Shown: one piece after another, positions 29,744 to 48,503 of the stretch | Position numbering within the stretch: position 1 is the first letter of the stretch | Layout: every line of letters starts with the position of its first letter | NCBI RefSeq assembly: GCF_001649575.2 | Contig: NC_051439.1 | Location: 11,292,539 to 11,356,538 of the forward strand | From: Kryptolebias marmoratus | Lineage: Eukaryota; Chordata; Actinopteri; Cyprinodontiformes; Rivulidae | Reading direction: 5' to 3' | DNA length: 64,000 nt | Notes under the pieces: model-generated | Databases searched by the model: none | Told to the model about the DNA's origin: nothing | What the model saw: the letters and a program-made list of their open reading frames with translations, nothing else | Translations under genes and position numbers: made by a program

Positions 29744-30992
29744 CTTCGCTCTCTGCCTCGGCGCGTATGCAGTGCGGGGCTGGTGCTGCCTTCAGGGGCC
29801 GTCCGAAATGTTCAAGCACGTCACATGAACTTCGCCTGCGCGTGCCCCCCCGTAAAAACAAATCGGACCAAGTCAGCTGGTTGAGGAGTTGAGTTGTACC
29901 TTTCTTTAGTAATTAAAATAAAAATAAAAATAAATGTTTGAATGCAATAATTTGTATGTAATGCGTTATCAATATGGGTTACACATGTTCTTACTATTGC
30001 AGTGACGTCGAAAGACAAAAAAACTAGACGCACAAACAAACACGTGAAGGAGCCACCAGACACCAGTTAGGGACCGATGGAGTTACAAACAAACAAACAA
30101 ATAAATAAAAACACCTGCATGGAAATATTACTGCAAAGCTATTCTAAGTAACTTAAACTGCAGAAAAGTACAATGACTAACAACAATTATGAGGCCCAGA
30201 ATAGCTTTAATATATGGAATAAAATAGCTTAAAATATCCCATAAGTGACACATAAAAGATGGGGGGGGAATAAAATTGTTACACATATTACTGTCAAATT
30301 GATCAAATTGCTACATTATGGCCGATCTTAAAGATCATAAAGACTTAAACACCCATAAAGTGAATCATGATGCAAGATAATCACAGCAATGAGAGACATT
30401 ATCTTTGCCTTTGGGGGAAAATTGTCTTTTGCAAGGAGGGTTTTAATTGTCACGGTCCTGTGTAAGGCATCTTAGTGTTCTTCTTGCCAGATAAAAAGTA
30501 GCAAAAATAAGTAAAAGAAAAGCGTCTGTGCAGTAAATTGTGAACAAAACGATTATTATTTGAATCATAAACGTATAATGTGCTCAAATATAGTGGCTAA
30601 AATTTAGTATAGAGAGGAAAAATAAAGATAAAATAGTTTGTAAGCCTGGCATTTACTATTTATTTGATATTAATCAGATTTTACTACAGTTTTGCTCCTG
30701 GTGGTATTTGGCGCCCCCTACAGTCGAGCAGGTGAACTTCACTGTCCGTTTGACCCGGAAGTCCATGTTGTTTCTCCTGGCTACACGTGCAGAAGGTAAG
30801 CAAAGCCTGAAAATACACCTGAGGATGTTTTATAAAATAAATTTGCTTTAAGACGAGATACAGGTAATCATAAATAACATCCAGGGAGGCTAAACTTTGT
30901 GACAGTGTCGTAAAGTGACGTTGAGCGACGTTTGTTCCCGGTTGCCGAAGTTGAAGGTTGTTGTTCGTGTTCCTTCCAGGCCTGCCGTCACC
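29744..30992. other. Head-to-head promoter region of rlf and znf593
   Basis: rlf (minus) and znf593 (plus) diverge from this 1.25-kb interval. GC-richer sequence flanks both starts: 29744-29850 for rlf, and 30700-30992 for znf593, which may include an untranslated exon ending near 30795. The middle is AT-rich with no gene. Confidence 0.5.
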
Positions 30993-32405
30993 ATGGGGAA
31001 GTCCAAACAAACAGGAAACCACAAGAGCGACAAGAAGAAGAACATCGCAAAGAAGTGGAAGACGAAGCGAAGGACCAGAGACCTGGACCAGATCCACACT
31101 GACATGAAGCCGGAGACAGTGGCCAAGCTGCTGCACCAGGAGGTGGACTACGACGTGACGGGATGCGCCCAACACTACTGCTTACACTGCGCGTAGGCTT
31201 CCTCTTTCTGCTTTTACACTGTGTCTTTGACCCTGTTGGCAACATAAAATCAAACCTGTGTATATAGCACTTTTAAAAAACCCACTGCTTTGTGATGCAC
31301 ATAAAACAAGAGACCATAAAATGAAACCATTGAAATGGTGCAAGAGCTGTTTTAGGATGAAAAAAAAGAGTTGAAGCCTGTTGAACATGTAGGGGCAGCT
31401 GGTTCCACAGTTTAGGAGCTGAAGCTAGAACTGATCTCCTCTGTGGACAATCAGCAGATCTAAGGGATCCTATGTATTCAGGGTCTTTTAGATCATCAGT
31501 AAAACTTTAAAAGCAATTCTAAAACGAACAAGGAGCCAATGAAAGGAAGCCGGCACAGAGGAGATGTGTTCACCCCTTTTTTTTGTTCATGTTAAAAGAC
31601 GAGAGGCTGGCCTGGCTAACACCAACCTACAGAGAGTTACAGTAATCATAGCGTGAATCACCCGTTCCATCGATGGATAAAAATGACTTCGCTTTAAAAA
31701 AAACAAAACAAAGTCTCTGAGCTACCCAGTTCTGTAGGAGTGCTGCGGTTCCCACTGGGACCGGAAATAATCCCTTCAGTTTTATTCTCACTTAAATGTA
31801 GGAAGTTGGGAGCCATTTTTGATTTGATTTGAACTCTGTCAGTTTCAGAAATATTGAGCTAAAATTCCACATTGTTACCCTGAGCTTCTGCATAACATCA
31901 CTTTCAAGATAAAAGCATCTTAGTCTAAAGCTCTGACATGAAATGCATCCATTCAAGCAACAGTGATTTGAGTATCACCTTACAAATTAAACCATCTTTC
32001 TTCCTGTCTTTGAGTTTGACGTTCACGAATGTTGCAGCGGAAGAGTATGAAGACCACTTATAAAGAAAAAAAAGAAACCTGTTGCAAAGTGTGCTGTGGA
32101 TGGTCTTTTAATTCTTTCTTGATGTCTTGCAGCAGATATTTTGTGGACCTGAGATCTCTGAAGGAGCACTTCAAAACTAAAGTGCACAAGAAGCGGTACG
32201 GCCTGCCTCTGACTTGGAGCTTTCGATGCTGTTTCTGGAGATGGTCTGAAAAGCTCGCCTCTCTCCCTCTGCACGCAGGTTGAAGCAGCTCAGAGAGGAG
32301 CCCTACACTCAGGCGGAGGCAGAGAGGGCTGCAGGCATGGGCTCCTACATCCCCCCGAAAAAAGTAGAAGTGACGACGCAGCCCGTGGAGGAGGACATGG
32401 ACTGA
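30993..32405 (+). CDS. znf593: Zinc finger protein 593 (Bud20-like), 3 exons
   Basis: Small nuclear/nucleolar C2H2 protein, related to yeast Bud20, a shuttling pre-60S export factor. Exons are 30993-31192, 32133-32195 and 32279-32405: 390 nt, 129 aa. The start is in a good context (ccaccatgg-like). The order is a lysine/arginine-rich N-terminus ([16 protein letters not shown]), an [10 protein letters not shown] block, a single finger split by intron 1 ([19 protein letters not shown], then VHKKR), and the conserved tail [17 protein letters not shown] with IPPKK. The length and motifs match vertebrate ZNF593 (about 134 aa). Intron 1 carries a degenerate interspersed repeat. Confidence 0.95.
31340..31960. 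repeat. Degenerate LINE-like interspersed repeat in znf593 intron 1
   Basis: The text includes 'ggcagctggttccacagtttaggagctgaagc', 'aacaaggagccaatgaaaggaagcc' and 'agagagttacagtaatc'. These blocks recur in teleost non-LTR retrotransposon 3' regions. No ORF remains. The family assignment is from memory only. Confidence 0.5.
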
Positions 32406-33438
32406 ACGCTGCCCACTTCAAACCCCGGGCTGAGCAGCTCCGCAGCGGAGCCTGAACGACCTCTGAGTTCACGCTTCTGTTATTTATCGGCATAGTTCCT
32501 GACGCGCAGGGAAATGCTTCGGTTGTGACAGAAACTGGTTGTATTTCAGCCAGCTGTGATATAGGTATTTAAATATGATTGTTCTGAATCAGGAAGACCC
32601 AGCCACATAACCTGAGTCCAACATGTATTCTTGTAATTACCTGACAGTAGAATTTGTGCACCAGTAAGAAACTCGATGTTTCTTTTACATGAAAGCAACA
32701 CAAACAAGTTTAATGTGTCGTCGGCATCAGAAAGGGTTTGAGCTTCTCCTCTCTTCTGTTATCTGACAACTCCTAAATGTTCACAAGAAAGAATAACAAA
32801 AATATACTCTTAATAATACAAAGCTTTGAATGCAAACTGCAAAATAAACTAATTATTCTATGCTAAATCTATTTTTAAATGGTTGTAGTTTGCTCCTTTT
32901 GTGCTTTCTCTGTTGAGAACAGGTAAGCGGTTAAAACATTTTAATCAAAAAATAAAAAGACTTTACTACATGTATTTGTGTGTACTGTATGGTCGCCCTA
33001 GAAAAGGAAAAGTCAACAGAAAGACCCAGATTGTTGGTTTTTATCAATTTATTACAACAGGAAAGCATCCAAGGGATGAAACGATTTCAGGCAGCAGAAA
33101 ATATCTAATCTTAGAAAGCTTATGAGAAGGAAGGACAAGGCCACCAGCAGCTGAACTGACTGGAAAGAAAATTACTTGGAGGGTTGCGTGACCTAATGTC
33201 AAACTGGGAACAGACATACTTTTCATAATTCTGTTACCCCCTAATGAGGGCATCTCAGAAGACCCATTGTCAAATCTTATTATCTGTTACTATATTTAGC
33301 ACAGTGATAAGAACCGATGCTATTCTGCAGTGAAAATCACCGCACTTTGTCACAGAATCCATTATCGCTGCATCCACGGATGTATAGAACAACTGTACCG
33401 TGCTGCAAAAAATATCTTCTAATATTGACATTTATATG
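32406..33438. other. znf593 3' region and intergenic DNA
   Basis: AT-rich sequence with possible znf593 polyadenylation signals (for example AATAAA near 32843). No coding feature was recognised. Confidence 0.5.
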
Positions 33439-33440
33439 TA

Positions 33441-35031
33441 CAGTCCTGCTCAACATTATTGGCACCCCTTCATGATTTGCATAGCTGAGTGAATATCTTC
33501 AGAAATAAATGGAAATGTTCAAAACTTATATCAGCAGAATCTTTCAATTTCAGGTCCAAAGTAATTTAACAAAGACAATTACCATTTCAACTTAAATATT
33601 TTAATTCCAAAGGACAAAACAGAAAACCAGCATGTGCACTAATATTGACACCCCTCTTTAATATTTGGTTGCACAGCCTTTGGCAGCAATGACGGCCTCC
33701 AAACGTTTCTTATATTCATCTATAAGCTTCTTGCACTTCTCGGGTGGCATTTTCTCCCACACTTCTTTTGCAATATGCTCAAGCTCTTGTACATTTGCAG
33801 GGTTCCTTTCGCCAATGGCAGATTTCAGCTCCACCCAAAGATTTTCAATTGGATTGAGATCAGGACTCATTGCTGGCCATTTTAAAACAGTCCATTTTTT
33901 CCCTTTCAACCAGGCCTGTGTGCTTTGGGTCGTTGTCTTGCTGGAGGACCCAGGATCTTCGCCNNNNNNNNNNNNNNNNNNNNNNNNNNNNNNNNNNNNN
34001 NNNNNNNNNNNNNNNNNNNNNNNNNNNNNNNNNNNNNNNNNNNNNNNNNNNNNNNNNNNNNNNNNNNNNNNNNNNNNNNNNNNNNNNNNNNNNNNNNNNN
34101 NNNNNNNNNNNNNNNNNNNNNNNNNNNNNNNNNNNNNNNNNNNNNNNNNNNNNNNNNNNNNNNNNNNNNNNNNNNNNNNNNNNNNNNNNNNNNNNNNNNN
34201 NNNNNNNNNNNNNNNNNNNNNNNNNNNNNNNNNNNNNNNNNNNNNNNNNNNNNNNNNNNNNNNNNNNNNNNNNNNNNNNNNNNNNNNNNNNNNNNNNNNN
34301 NNNNNNNNNNNNNNNNNNNNNNNNNNNNNNNNNNNNNNNNNNNNNNNNNNNNNNNNNNNNNNNNNNNNNNNNNNNNNNNNNNNNNNNNNNNNNNNNNNNN
34401 NNNNNNNNNNNNNNNNNNNNNNNNNNNNNNNNNNNNNNNNNNNNNNNNNNNNNNNNNNNNNNNNNNNNNNNNNNNNNNNNNNNNNNNNNNNNNNNNNNNN
34501 NNNNNNNNNNNNNNNNNNNNNNNNNNNNNNNNNNNNNNNNNNNNNNNNNNNNNNNNNNNNNNNNNNNNNNNNNNNNNNNNNNNNNNNNNNNNNNNNNNNN
34601 NNNNNNNNNNNNNNNNNNNNNNNNNNNNNNNNNNNNNNNNNNNNNNNNNNNNNNNNNNNNNNNNNNNNNNNNNNNNNNNNNNNNNNNNNNNNNNNNNNNN
34701 NNNNNNNNNNNNNNNNNNNNNNNNNNNNNNNNNNNNNNNNNNNNNNNNNNNNNNNNNNNNNNNNNNNNNNNNNNNNNNNNNNNNNNNNNNNNNNNNNNNN
34801 NNNNNNNNNNNNNNNNNNNNNNNNNNNNNNNNNNNNNNNNNNNNNNNNNNNNNNNNNNNNNNNNNNNNNNNNNNNNNNNNNNNNNNNNNNNNNNNNNNNN
34901 NNNNNNNNNNNNNNNNNNNNNNNNNNNNNNNNNNNNNNNNNNNNNNNNNNNNNNNNNNNNNATTTCCTTTAGTAAATATTCCATTATATGTACTTAAACT
35001 TCATGGGTGCCAATAATGGTGAGCAGGACTG
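33441..35031 (-). mobile_element. Tc1-family DNA transposon with internal assembly gap
   Basis: The outer ends are perfect inverted repeats at the tips (CAGTCCTGCTC ... GAGCAGGACTG), flanked on both sides by TA (33439-33440 and 35032-35033), the Tc1/mariner target duplication. The minus-strand transposase C-terminus is readable at 33658-33960. It includes the DNDPKHT block (second catalytic Asp region) and SPDLNPIENLW (third acidic residue), ending in a basic KKRLEAVIAAKG-type tail. These two blocks lie in different frames, with a shift near 33915-33925. Bases 33964-34961 are N, so the N-terminal half cannot be seen. The element is likely inactive. Confidence 0.93.
33964..34961. other. Assembly gap (about 998 N)
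   Basis: Unresolved bases inside the Tc1 element. The ORF calls that run through it are meaningless. The gap size is roughly what is needed to complete a 1.6-kb Tc1 element. Confidence 0.99.
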
Positions 35032-35033
35032 TA

Positions 35034-36133
35034 CTTCAGCTTAGCACCACTCCCTGCAGAGTTAAAATAGAAGAAAACAGAAGGGTGATTTGGTGATCTA
35101 ACTTGAAATTGCATCTGGAAGTCATTGTTCTTCAGCTGAAAAGGTACTGTTCAGAACCTACAATCCAAAATGATATGGAACTGCATTTTCCGTGAGTATG
35201 TTGCACAATTTTAAAGCACTGTTAACACTAAAAAAAATGTAGGTTTTGTAGAATTACATAATATCATGAAATCAACGTGGTTCTTAATGCAGTTTCTGGT
35301 AAAAGAAAGAGTATTGGGAAAAAAATGGGGTTTTTTTGGCACTATATACTAACTTTAGGGAGCAATTAGGTTCTTAAACCAGTGTATTTCTAATAGTTTC
35401 TTCCACATTCATACATAAAAACATGAAGTTAAATGGAAATTTTGAGAGGAACAAATTTTCCTAGTTTGCTTGTTGGTTTGAGGACAATTTGCACACACAA
35501 AGAGAAAACTCTGGCAGATAAACCTGTAATTGAAGCTTGTTAGCAGACATTCTTTGGATGGATGACCAAGTTGGTCCTGCCTCTTTAAATGTGGCTCCTG
35601 TAAACAGAAACAGTAAACGCGAGTTTCCGGTTTGTTGTTTCAAAATAAAACCATTTGCCGCAGGATGGGTTGCAAGGTTACCTCTTTTGTGCTCTCTGAG
35701 CACATTTGTACTTACCATGTGATTCAAGAATATTTATTTTGTGATTTGAAATATTTTAGTGAAAGTGCATATAAGGCGAAATCGACGTTCTTGAAGTTTG
35801 TAGCCGTTACGCTTTCCGTTTGAGCTTTTATTTTGAAATCTCCGCACACCGCGTTTCCGGTTTGTCACCGGCTAACTTCTCGTATCTAACCGCATCCATA
35901 TGGTTCCAGACAGTGGTTCCAGATAGGGATGTGGTGAATAAGAAATCCGCGCTGCTAGCTAACATCGTGCAGCTGACCGCCAGCAACGCAACCGGCTGGG
36001 CAAGAAGCGCTGACCTAGACTTGCGGAGCTTTAAGCCAATTCTTCACAGTCTACGAAGGAAAAGAGTCCTCAACGCGGCTGTTTTTTAACACACATGTCC
36101 TCCTACGAGCGGCGGCTCTGACTGGGGTGGGAG
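35034..36133. other. selenon upstream region
   Basis: The proximal part (about 35850-36133) becomes GC-richer and is the likely promoter/5'UTR of selenon. A 90-codon ORF at 35820-36089 has no recognisable content and ends before the selenon ATG. No other feature was seen. Confidence 0.5.
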
Positions 36134-39100
36134 ATGGCCGCAGACGTTGATAAAAGAAGCCCCGAGACGGAGAGCAAACCCGGGCAGAGTGGGCGCCGGA
36201 CCGCGGGCTCTGGGTCCTCGTGGTTCCGCCGGGGGACGTGGACCCTGCTGGTGCTCTGCGCTGTGCCGCTTCTAGCCTTTGGGGTGAAGTACTACCAGGA
36301 CGTCCAGCTGCTCAGACGTCATGTAAGAGCCACATCTGGAATGCATGTAGTTCAGCTTCATAAACAACAAAAACTCGGGGTTAAGCTGACTGTCTGTGAC
36401 CTGCTGGTGCGTTTAATGACCTGTGATTGGAGGGAGATTTTTTCACTGACGCTGAGTTTTCATCTGTACCTTTTACTGGAAGCTTTTATTGGCTGGGTGG
36501 TTCTGTCGACCAGCTGCTGGTTAAACAACCCTAACTAAATTCCTCTTGAACCTCCCTCCCCTCTTTTCCCCTCCATTGTGCAGACTCTGGCAGGCACGCA
36601 TCTTTAGAAAAGGGTGGTCTGACTGAAATTCATGTTTATCTGTAGCCTCAAGGCTGGACTAGTGAGGCTAAATGACATCCTGCTGCTGGACTTTACCTTA
36701 GAAACATTCATTGGAAAGGCATTTTGCGTCTACATCAGTGTTTTTGACACGTGATTCCCAAATATTTGTATCACAAGTGATGTCATTGTTCAGTGTCCCA
36801 GTTTTGTTGCTGCATTTAAAACCTCTGAAGCGTGCTCTGACAGTAAGGATCTCTTTTATTGTGTGTTTCCTTCCACCAGGAAAAGGGCGTACAAGCTCTT
36901 GGCGTCGAGGGCCTTTTCTTCTTCTCCTCGCTGGACACCGACCATGACCTCTATCTCAGTCCCGAGGAGTTCAAACCCATTGCAGAGAAGCTCACAGGTA
37001 CGTCCCTTCAGCTTCAGCCATGCTTTTCTTATTTTTCTCTTTCTCTCTGGTCACACGAGAAGCCTCACTGACCGTGTTGGGAATCCTCGCAGGGATTGCA
37101 GCGCCGGTGGATCTGGAGGAGGAAGAGATTCACGACCCAAATGGAGAGACGTTGATCTTGGAAGCCAAAATGCAGGCTCTGCTGCTCGACTCCATGACGA
37201 AAAGCAAGGACGGCTTCCTTGGAGTAAGAAAGCACGCATGTTTCCTTGTTGTTTTTTAATGTTCTATAAAAAGCGTTTGTAATAATTGTTGTGTTTTTTG
37301 TGACCCAGGTTTCTCACAGCTCGCTAAGTGGCCTCCGCTCGTGGAAGAGCCCTGCGGTGCCTTCGTTGTCTTTCTTTGCCAGCCAGTTCAGAGCATTCCT
37401 GCCCCCGAAGAATAAGGTGGACGTCGGAGACACGTGGTGGGTCATTCCCAGTGAGCTCAACATCTTCACCGGGTACCTGCCCAATAATCGCTACCACCCT
37501 CCCGCCCCAAAAGGCAAAGAGGTAATGCCTCCTTTATTAAGTCGGGTTTGCACTGTAACTTGCATTTATTACTCTGTGTACTGATGGCCACTCTTCTCCA
37601 GGTTCTCGTCCACGCCTTGCTGAGCATGTTCCACCCTCGGCCTTTCATCAAATCCCGTTTCGCCCCGCAGGGAGCAGTCGCCTGCATCCGTGCCAGCAGC
37701 GACTTTTATTATGACATCGTCTTCAGGTGAGGAGGGAGTCAGGAGGAGGCATGGATGACCTTGGTGGTGCTTTTTCATGTTATTGGCAGTCCTGCATTGT
37801 CTTCCATCTTCTTTGACTCAGCGCTGACTTCCTGTAAAATATAATGAATATTAATGTTATTGTTTATTCTGGCAGGCAGCCACTGCCGGTGTTAAATCAG
37901 ACCACTGAGATTGATCCAACCCATAGTTTATGTCCCAATGAAAGCTCTCTTTTTGTAATGTTTAAATTGAAAGCTGTACTTGCATTACAAGCCAGTCTTC
38001 GTCCGGATTTATGAGCTGTTCTGTGGCGGCCATTAAACCTCCGTCTCTCAACCCCGGCAGGATTCACGCAGAGTTCCAGCTCAACGACGTTCCCAACTTT
38101 CCCTTCTGGTTCACGCCGGGGCAGTTTACCGGCAACATCGTCCTCTCCAAAGACGCGTCTCACGTCCGCCACTTCCACCTCTTCGTCCCCAACGACAGGT
38201 GAGCCGCCGTTGCGCTTGCTGCGCCCTGTTGTCCGCCAGGCCGGCTCCGGTGTGACCTGACCTGCGTGTTGCAGGTCCCTGAACGTGGACATGGAGTGGC
38301 TGTACGGAGCCAGCGAGAGCAGCAACATGGAGGTAGACATCGGATACCTGCCACAGGTACAGCCACAGATCTAAAGCTATACTCACGACTTATTTATCTT
38401 TATTGTTGCAGTGTGTAATGTTTCTAACTTGTTTTTATAGCTGGAGCTGCAGTCCACAGGCCCGTCCACTCCCTCCGTCATCTTGGACGAGGAGGGAAAG
38501 GTCATCGACAGTCGGGCCGGCGGTGGCGAGCCGATCCAGTTTGTTTTTGAGGAAATTCACTGGAGCTCAGAGATCAGTCGGGAAGAAGCTTTCAGGCGCT
38601 TGGAGGTGACCCTCTACCCCTTTAAGAAGGTAAACCTCCACGAGAGAGTGAGCGAACCACTCGAGTGCTTTATTGTTGACGTCGTGTGTCCTTTCAGGTG
38701 CCCTACTTGCCTTTTTCAGAAGCTTTCGAGCGGGCCGAGGCAGAGAAGAAGCTGGTGCATTCGATTCTGCTCTGGGGAGCTTTAGACGACCAGTCTTGCT
38801 GAGGTGAGACCATCACTGAGGAGCTAATTTTACATCTCCTTTTTTATTTTAAAGAAGAAACATGGCAAATAAATTCACTTTTCAGGCTGTGATGAAAGAG
38901 TAACGCCAAATAAAAATCAGATATCTCAGTTCAGACACTTTAGTTTTGCACAGTTAGTGGTGGATGTTCGTGTCTCTCCGTCCTCATGCCCTCCTCACGC
39001 CTCTGCAGGTTCGGGGCGGACTCTCCGGGAGACGGTCCTGGAAAGTTCGCCCGTTCTGGCTCTGCTCAACCAGAGCTTCATCAGCAGCTGGTCTCTGGTC

Positions 39101-39724
39101 AGAGAGCTGGAGAACATGCAGGTAAACCAGAACGTGAGCAGCTAACAGTGATTTTTTTAAAAATATGACTGTGTAATGTTAAATATTTTTTGTTTTCCTC
39201 TATGTGTCAGGCTGACGAGCAGGATCCTGCTCTGAGCGAAAAGGCTCGCTTACACCTGGAAAATTACAGCTTCCCTGTGGAGATGATGGTGGCACTGCCC
39301 AATGGAACCATTGTAAATACAGCTTTTGCTTTTGTTATCAAATCCTAAGAAGACGTCTGATTAAAAACAACACAAGCATTGCTTCCTATGATATTCTGGA
39401 CTGTAGAGCAGTAAACACAGCAGAAACCAATGACCACTAATGGCAAAACTCTGCTAATTACAGTCGAGATGTTCATTGCTGTGCTTCTTGTTGTGTTTCT
39501 AAGTGAGTAATTACCAGCTTGTTACGTAAACAGTTTATTTTATCTGTCTCTTCTAGGTCCACCACATCAACGCTAACTACTTCCTGGACCAAACCGCCAT
39601 GAAACCAGAGGACGAAGGAGCGACTTTCAGCTTTTCTGGGGGGTTTGAAGACCCCTCCACATCCACGTACCTCAGCTTCCTGAAGGAGGGGCTGGAGAAA
39701 GCGCAGGCGTACGTGACACAGTAA
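36134..39724 (+). CDS. selenon: Selenoprotein N, 12 exons, with UGA selenocysteine
   Basis: ER-membrane selenoprotein that senses luminal calcium and regulates SERCA redox state; human loss causes SELENON-related myopathy. Exons are 36134-36322, 36880-36997, 37093-37223, 37309-37521, 37602-37726, 38061-38198, 38275-38356, 38441-38629, 38698-38803, 39009-39121, 39211-39312 and 39557-39724: 1674 nt, 557 aa. A signal-anchor ([14 protein letters not shown]) lies at about residues 37-50. It is followed by an EF-hand ([12 protein letters not shown], about 82-93). The redox motif S-C-U-G has its UGA at 38800-38802 (residue 430), and the frame continues through the splice into [15 protein letters not shown]. 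The C-terminus ([24 protein letters not shown]) matches human. The Alu-derived human exon 3 is absent, as expected. I could not point to a convincing SECIS element in the 3' region. Confidence 0.96.
38800..38802 (+). other. Selenocysteine (UGA) codon of selenon
   Basis: The TGC-TGA pair precedes a G that ends exon 9 (38803). The next exon completes a glycine codon and continues the conserved frame for another 127 residues to TAA. The UGA lies one base before the donor, so the intron separates it from any downstream codon-redefinition structure in DNA but not in mRNA. Confidence 0.95.
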
Positions 39725-41120
39725 CGCGTGCGTTTACGGAGACTTTCAACTTCAGAAAGTGACAATCATCTCCCCTCCCCGAGTACTGATCCAGGACGAG
39801 AAAAAAAAAACAACCCACCAACAATTATGTAGAGAAACTTTCCAACCTGTGCTGGAAGCTGGGGAAACATTTTAGCCTTCTGTCCTCTGTTATTATTTAT
39901 TTGAGCATCTCTCTTGGTTAAAAATGAAAATTTTTTTATACAGTTTTGTATTCTAAATGCACAACACATGTGGAAAATGTCCCAATGAGTATCTTGCAGA
40001 AATACAGTTGCCTTGCACGCAGCGAGGCCCGTTCTCTCTGTTTACAGCTGTAGATTAAAATCATCAAAAACATCAGCAGAGGCCTGCGATGTGGCTTCAA
40101 AGTGCATCATTCAACGCAACATCCCACCCAATGTTTATCCCTTAATGTTCCGTGTTGCATGTGTGGTATTTAAAGCAGCGGAGCGGGTTTTCCTGCTGTT
40201 CCCTGCACTCCGACGGGGAAGCGTGGTGCCGTTGCCTCCAGCTGTGTCTCCGCAGTTTGTGAAGCCTTCACCTGAAAGCTCTGTGAGCCGGGTGTCGCCT
40301 GATGTTGTTGCCGAGGCCGCTGGAGGAAACGCCGACTCTGACTCCTGGGGGGTGGGGGGGAAGCACCAGGAAAAACTGAGCTCGGCTGTGGCACATAAAC
40401 TATTATTTTGAAAGTCTGGGTTTGAATCTGTGTGTTAAAATGCTTTTTTTTGTTGCCTTTGTGAAGGGATCAGATGAAGACCACACCAAAGAACGCTTTT
40501 CTTCTTTTTCTTTTTTTGAATTGATTCCCACTTGTTTTATATTTTATGCAACTATGAAACAAATTGTTAATGTTTTAACTAAAAAAAAACATTTTTAATG
40601 CTGATTAAACTGCCAGTTTGCTTGTCTGTACATAAACAAAAAAAAAAAAGAAAGTTATTCTTGACATGTCTCATCTCATGCACCAATCACTTCTTTCAAT
40701 TTCGAGTAGAAAACAAAGAAACCAAAACAAATTGATGAGTTATAATAGGGTGATAATGTTTTTGCCTGTCTGTAGCTTTAGCAAAATCTCTCACAAACCA
40801 CTACACAGATTTTAAACAAAGTAACCACTGGATGTACATCTACAGCTCGTTGGCCAAATTCAAGATGGTTGCCACGGCTAATTGACCTCAGCAAAGACAA
40901 AAATGGCTATAACTGAGTCAAAGTCACAGATGTTGAGCTAAAGCTTTGTGTGGTAGTAGCTGAGAATCATCCTCAACACATACTACGAGCACTTTGTAAC
41001 TTTACAGAACTTTATATTTTAAACGTGACAATATATGCAGCTTAGAGCCTTTACTCTGTGACCTACTTGTATTTTTATTCCAAAATAAAACAAGATTTTC
41101 CTGTTTTTGTGGCAACTATA
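39725..41120 (+). other. selenon 3'UTR and 3' flank
   Basis: Probable 3'UTR with several AATAAA-like signals (last near 41083). A SECIS must lie here for Sec insertion, but none of the ATGA or GTGA sites (for example 39984, 40281, 40471) gave an obviously correct stem with an apical AA and a 3' TGA by eye. A dispersed repeat copy occupies about 40745-41000. Confidence 0.5.
40745..41000 (+). repeat. Dispersed repeat family R1, copy 1
   Basis: It shares ordered blocks with six other copies in the window: 'gtagctttagcaaaatctctcacaaaccactacac', 'ggatgtacatctacagct', 'aaattcaagatggttgccac', 'aaaaatggctataact', 'gtggtagtagctgagaatcat', 'caacacatact'. No ORF. Confidence 0.8.
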
Positions 41121-41901
41121 AGACGCTTTCTATTCTATCAAGACTTCGAATGCACACTGTGTTGACTGTTTTATTTACTAATCCACAGTACTGTACAATG
41201 TGAGCAGAGTACATCGGCCTATTTCCTAATCTTTTTATTCATGTACAGAGACCACAGTGGTGTAAGATTCAGCATTTTAAATAAAAAGGAATGATATTTA
41301 TGAAAGAGGCTTCTTTCAACCCGTAGCTCTGTGTTCGCAGCATTAATGTATGCTGTCTGATGAAAAGGTGAAGTGATAATGATTTGTGCTTGTGGAAGGG
41401 AGGAGAAGAGCACGTCGGCTGGACGGAGATCTGTTCGTGGTTGGACCTGATCTGAACGGTTACATGAGAGCACGGTCATGTGTTAGGTCACATGTCAGAC
41501 GCCACGTCGTATTTACAGGGCAAATTGTAAAACATAGCGAAGTTGCTAATTCACATTAAGAAGCAAAGTGCGCTTTCTGCGACTCCGTTCAAAGAGGAGG
41601 ATTCAAAGAATCCAGCTTTAGTCCAGTTCAGCTTCACCGCCAAACCCACAGGAAGGAGTGGAGCATTAAAACCCCCATCAGCTCTCTGAAACTCGCCGTG
41701 AGCCTCGCCTCGCCGAGTTCACTGAAACCCACAGCACGTGATCACGAATAAATCCAGGAGCTGATATTACAGATGGATTCATCATGGAATAAAGAAGCAG
41801 CTTGATGTGTTTTTTTTTTTTTTTGCTTGGTGATAAATGGTTTTTTGATTAAAGCTGATCAGCGGAGACAAAGTCAGACAGGAAGAAGTCGTCCTTCCTC
41901 C

Positions 41902-48109
<6,208 letters not shown>

Positions 48110-48503
48110 GACAAGATTAGCTCCTAAAATGACATGGACTCGCTGTGAAACCCAAAGACGAGAGCGATCACTTCCCCTTTTTACATTTCCCCTCCTCTCT
48201 GTGTGTTTGTATTCACATCTAAAAGCTTCATTAGGCCCTATGTGGGCAGTAGATGTGACTGTGAGGGTGGATACACTGTCTTGTATCTACAACACACCGA
48301 ACTGTAACATTGAAATTACATGAAATTCAAAGAATCTTTTAATCAGTCTGATTTTGCTCATGGATAAATGCTCTGTGGTGCTAAACCTTGGAGTTAGAGT
48401 TCAGAAAGACGGCATTTCAAATCAACATCGATGTATTATTTGTATACAAACACTAACTGAGTCACTTGTCAGCTGTTATCATGTGCTCCCAGGTGAATAA
48501 TAC

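Noticed and set aside
33665..35016. ORFs of 360-435 codons spanning the N run
   Set aside because: They are produced by unresolved bases; only the flanking Tc1 parts are real.
35820..36089. 90-codon ORF upstream of selenon as a small gene
   Set aside because: It has no recognisable content, lies in the presumed promoter/5'UTR and shows no splice context.
40275..40352. GTGA...CTGA stem in the selenon 3' region as a SECIS
   Set aside because: The 5' core is GTGA rather than ATGA, the helix has a C-A mismatch and the apical loop is far too long.
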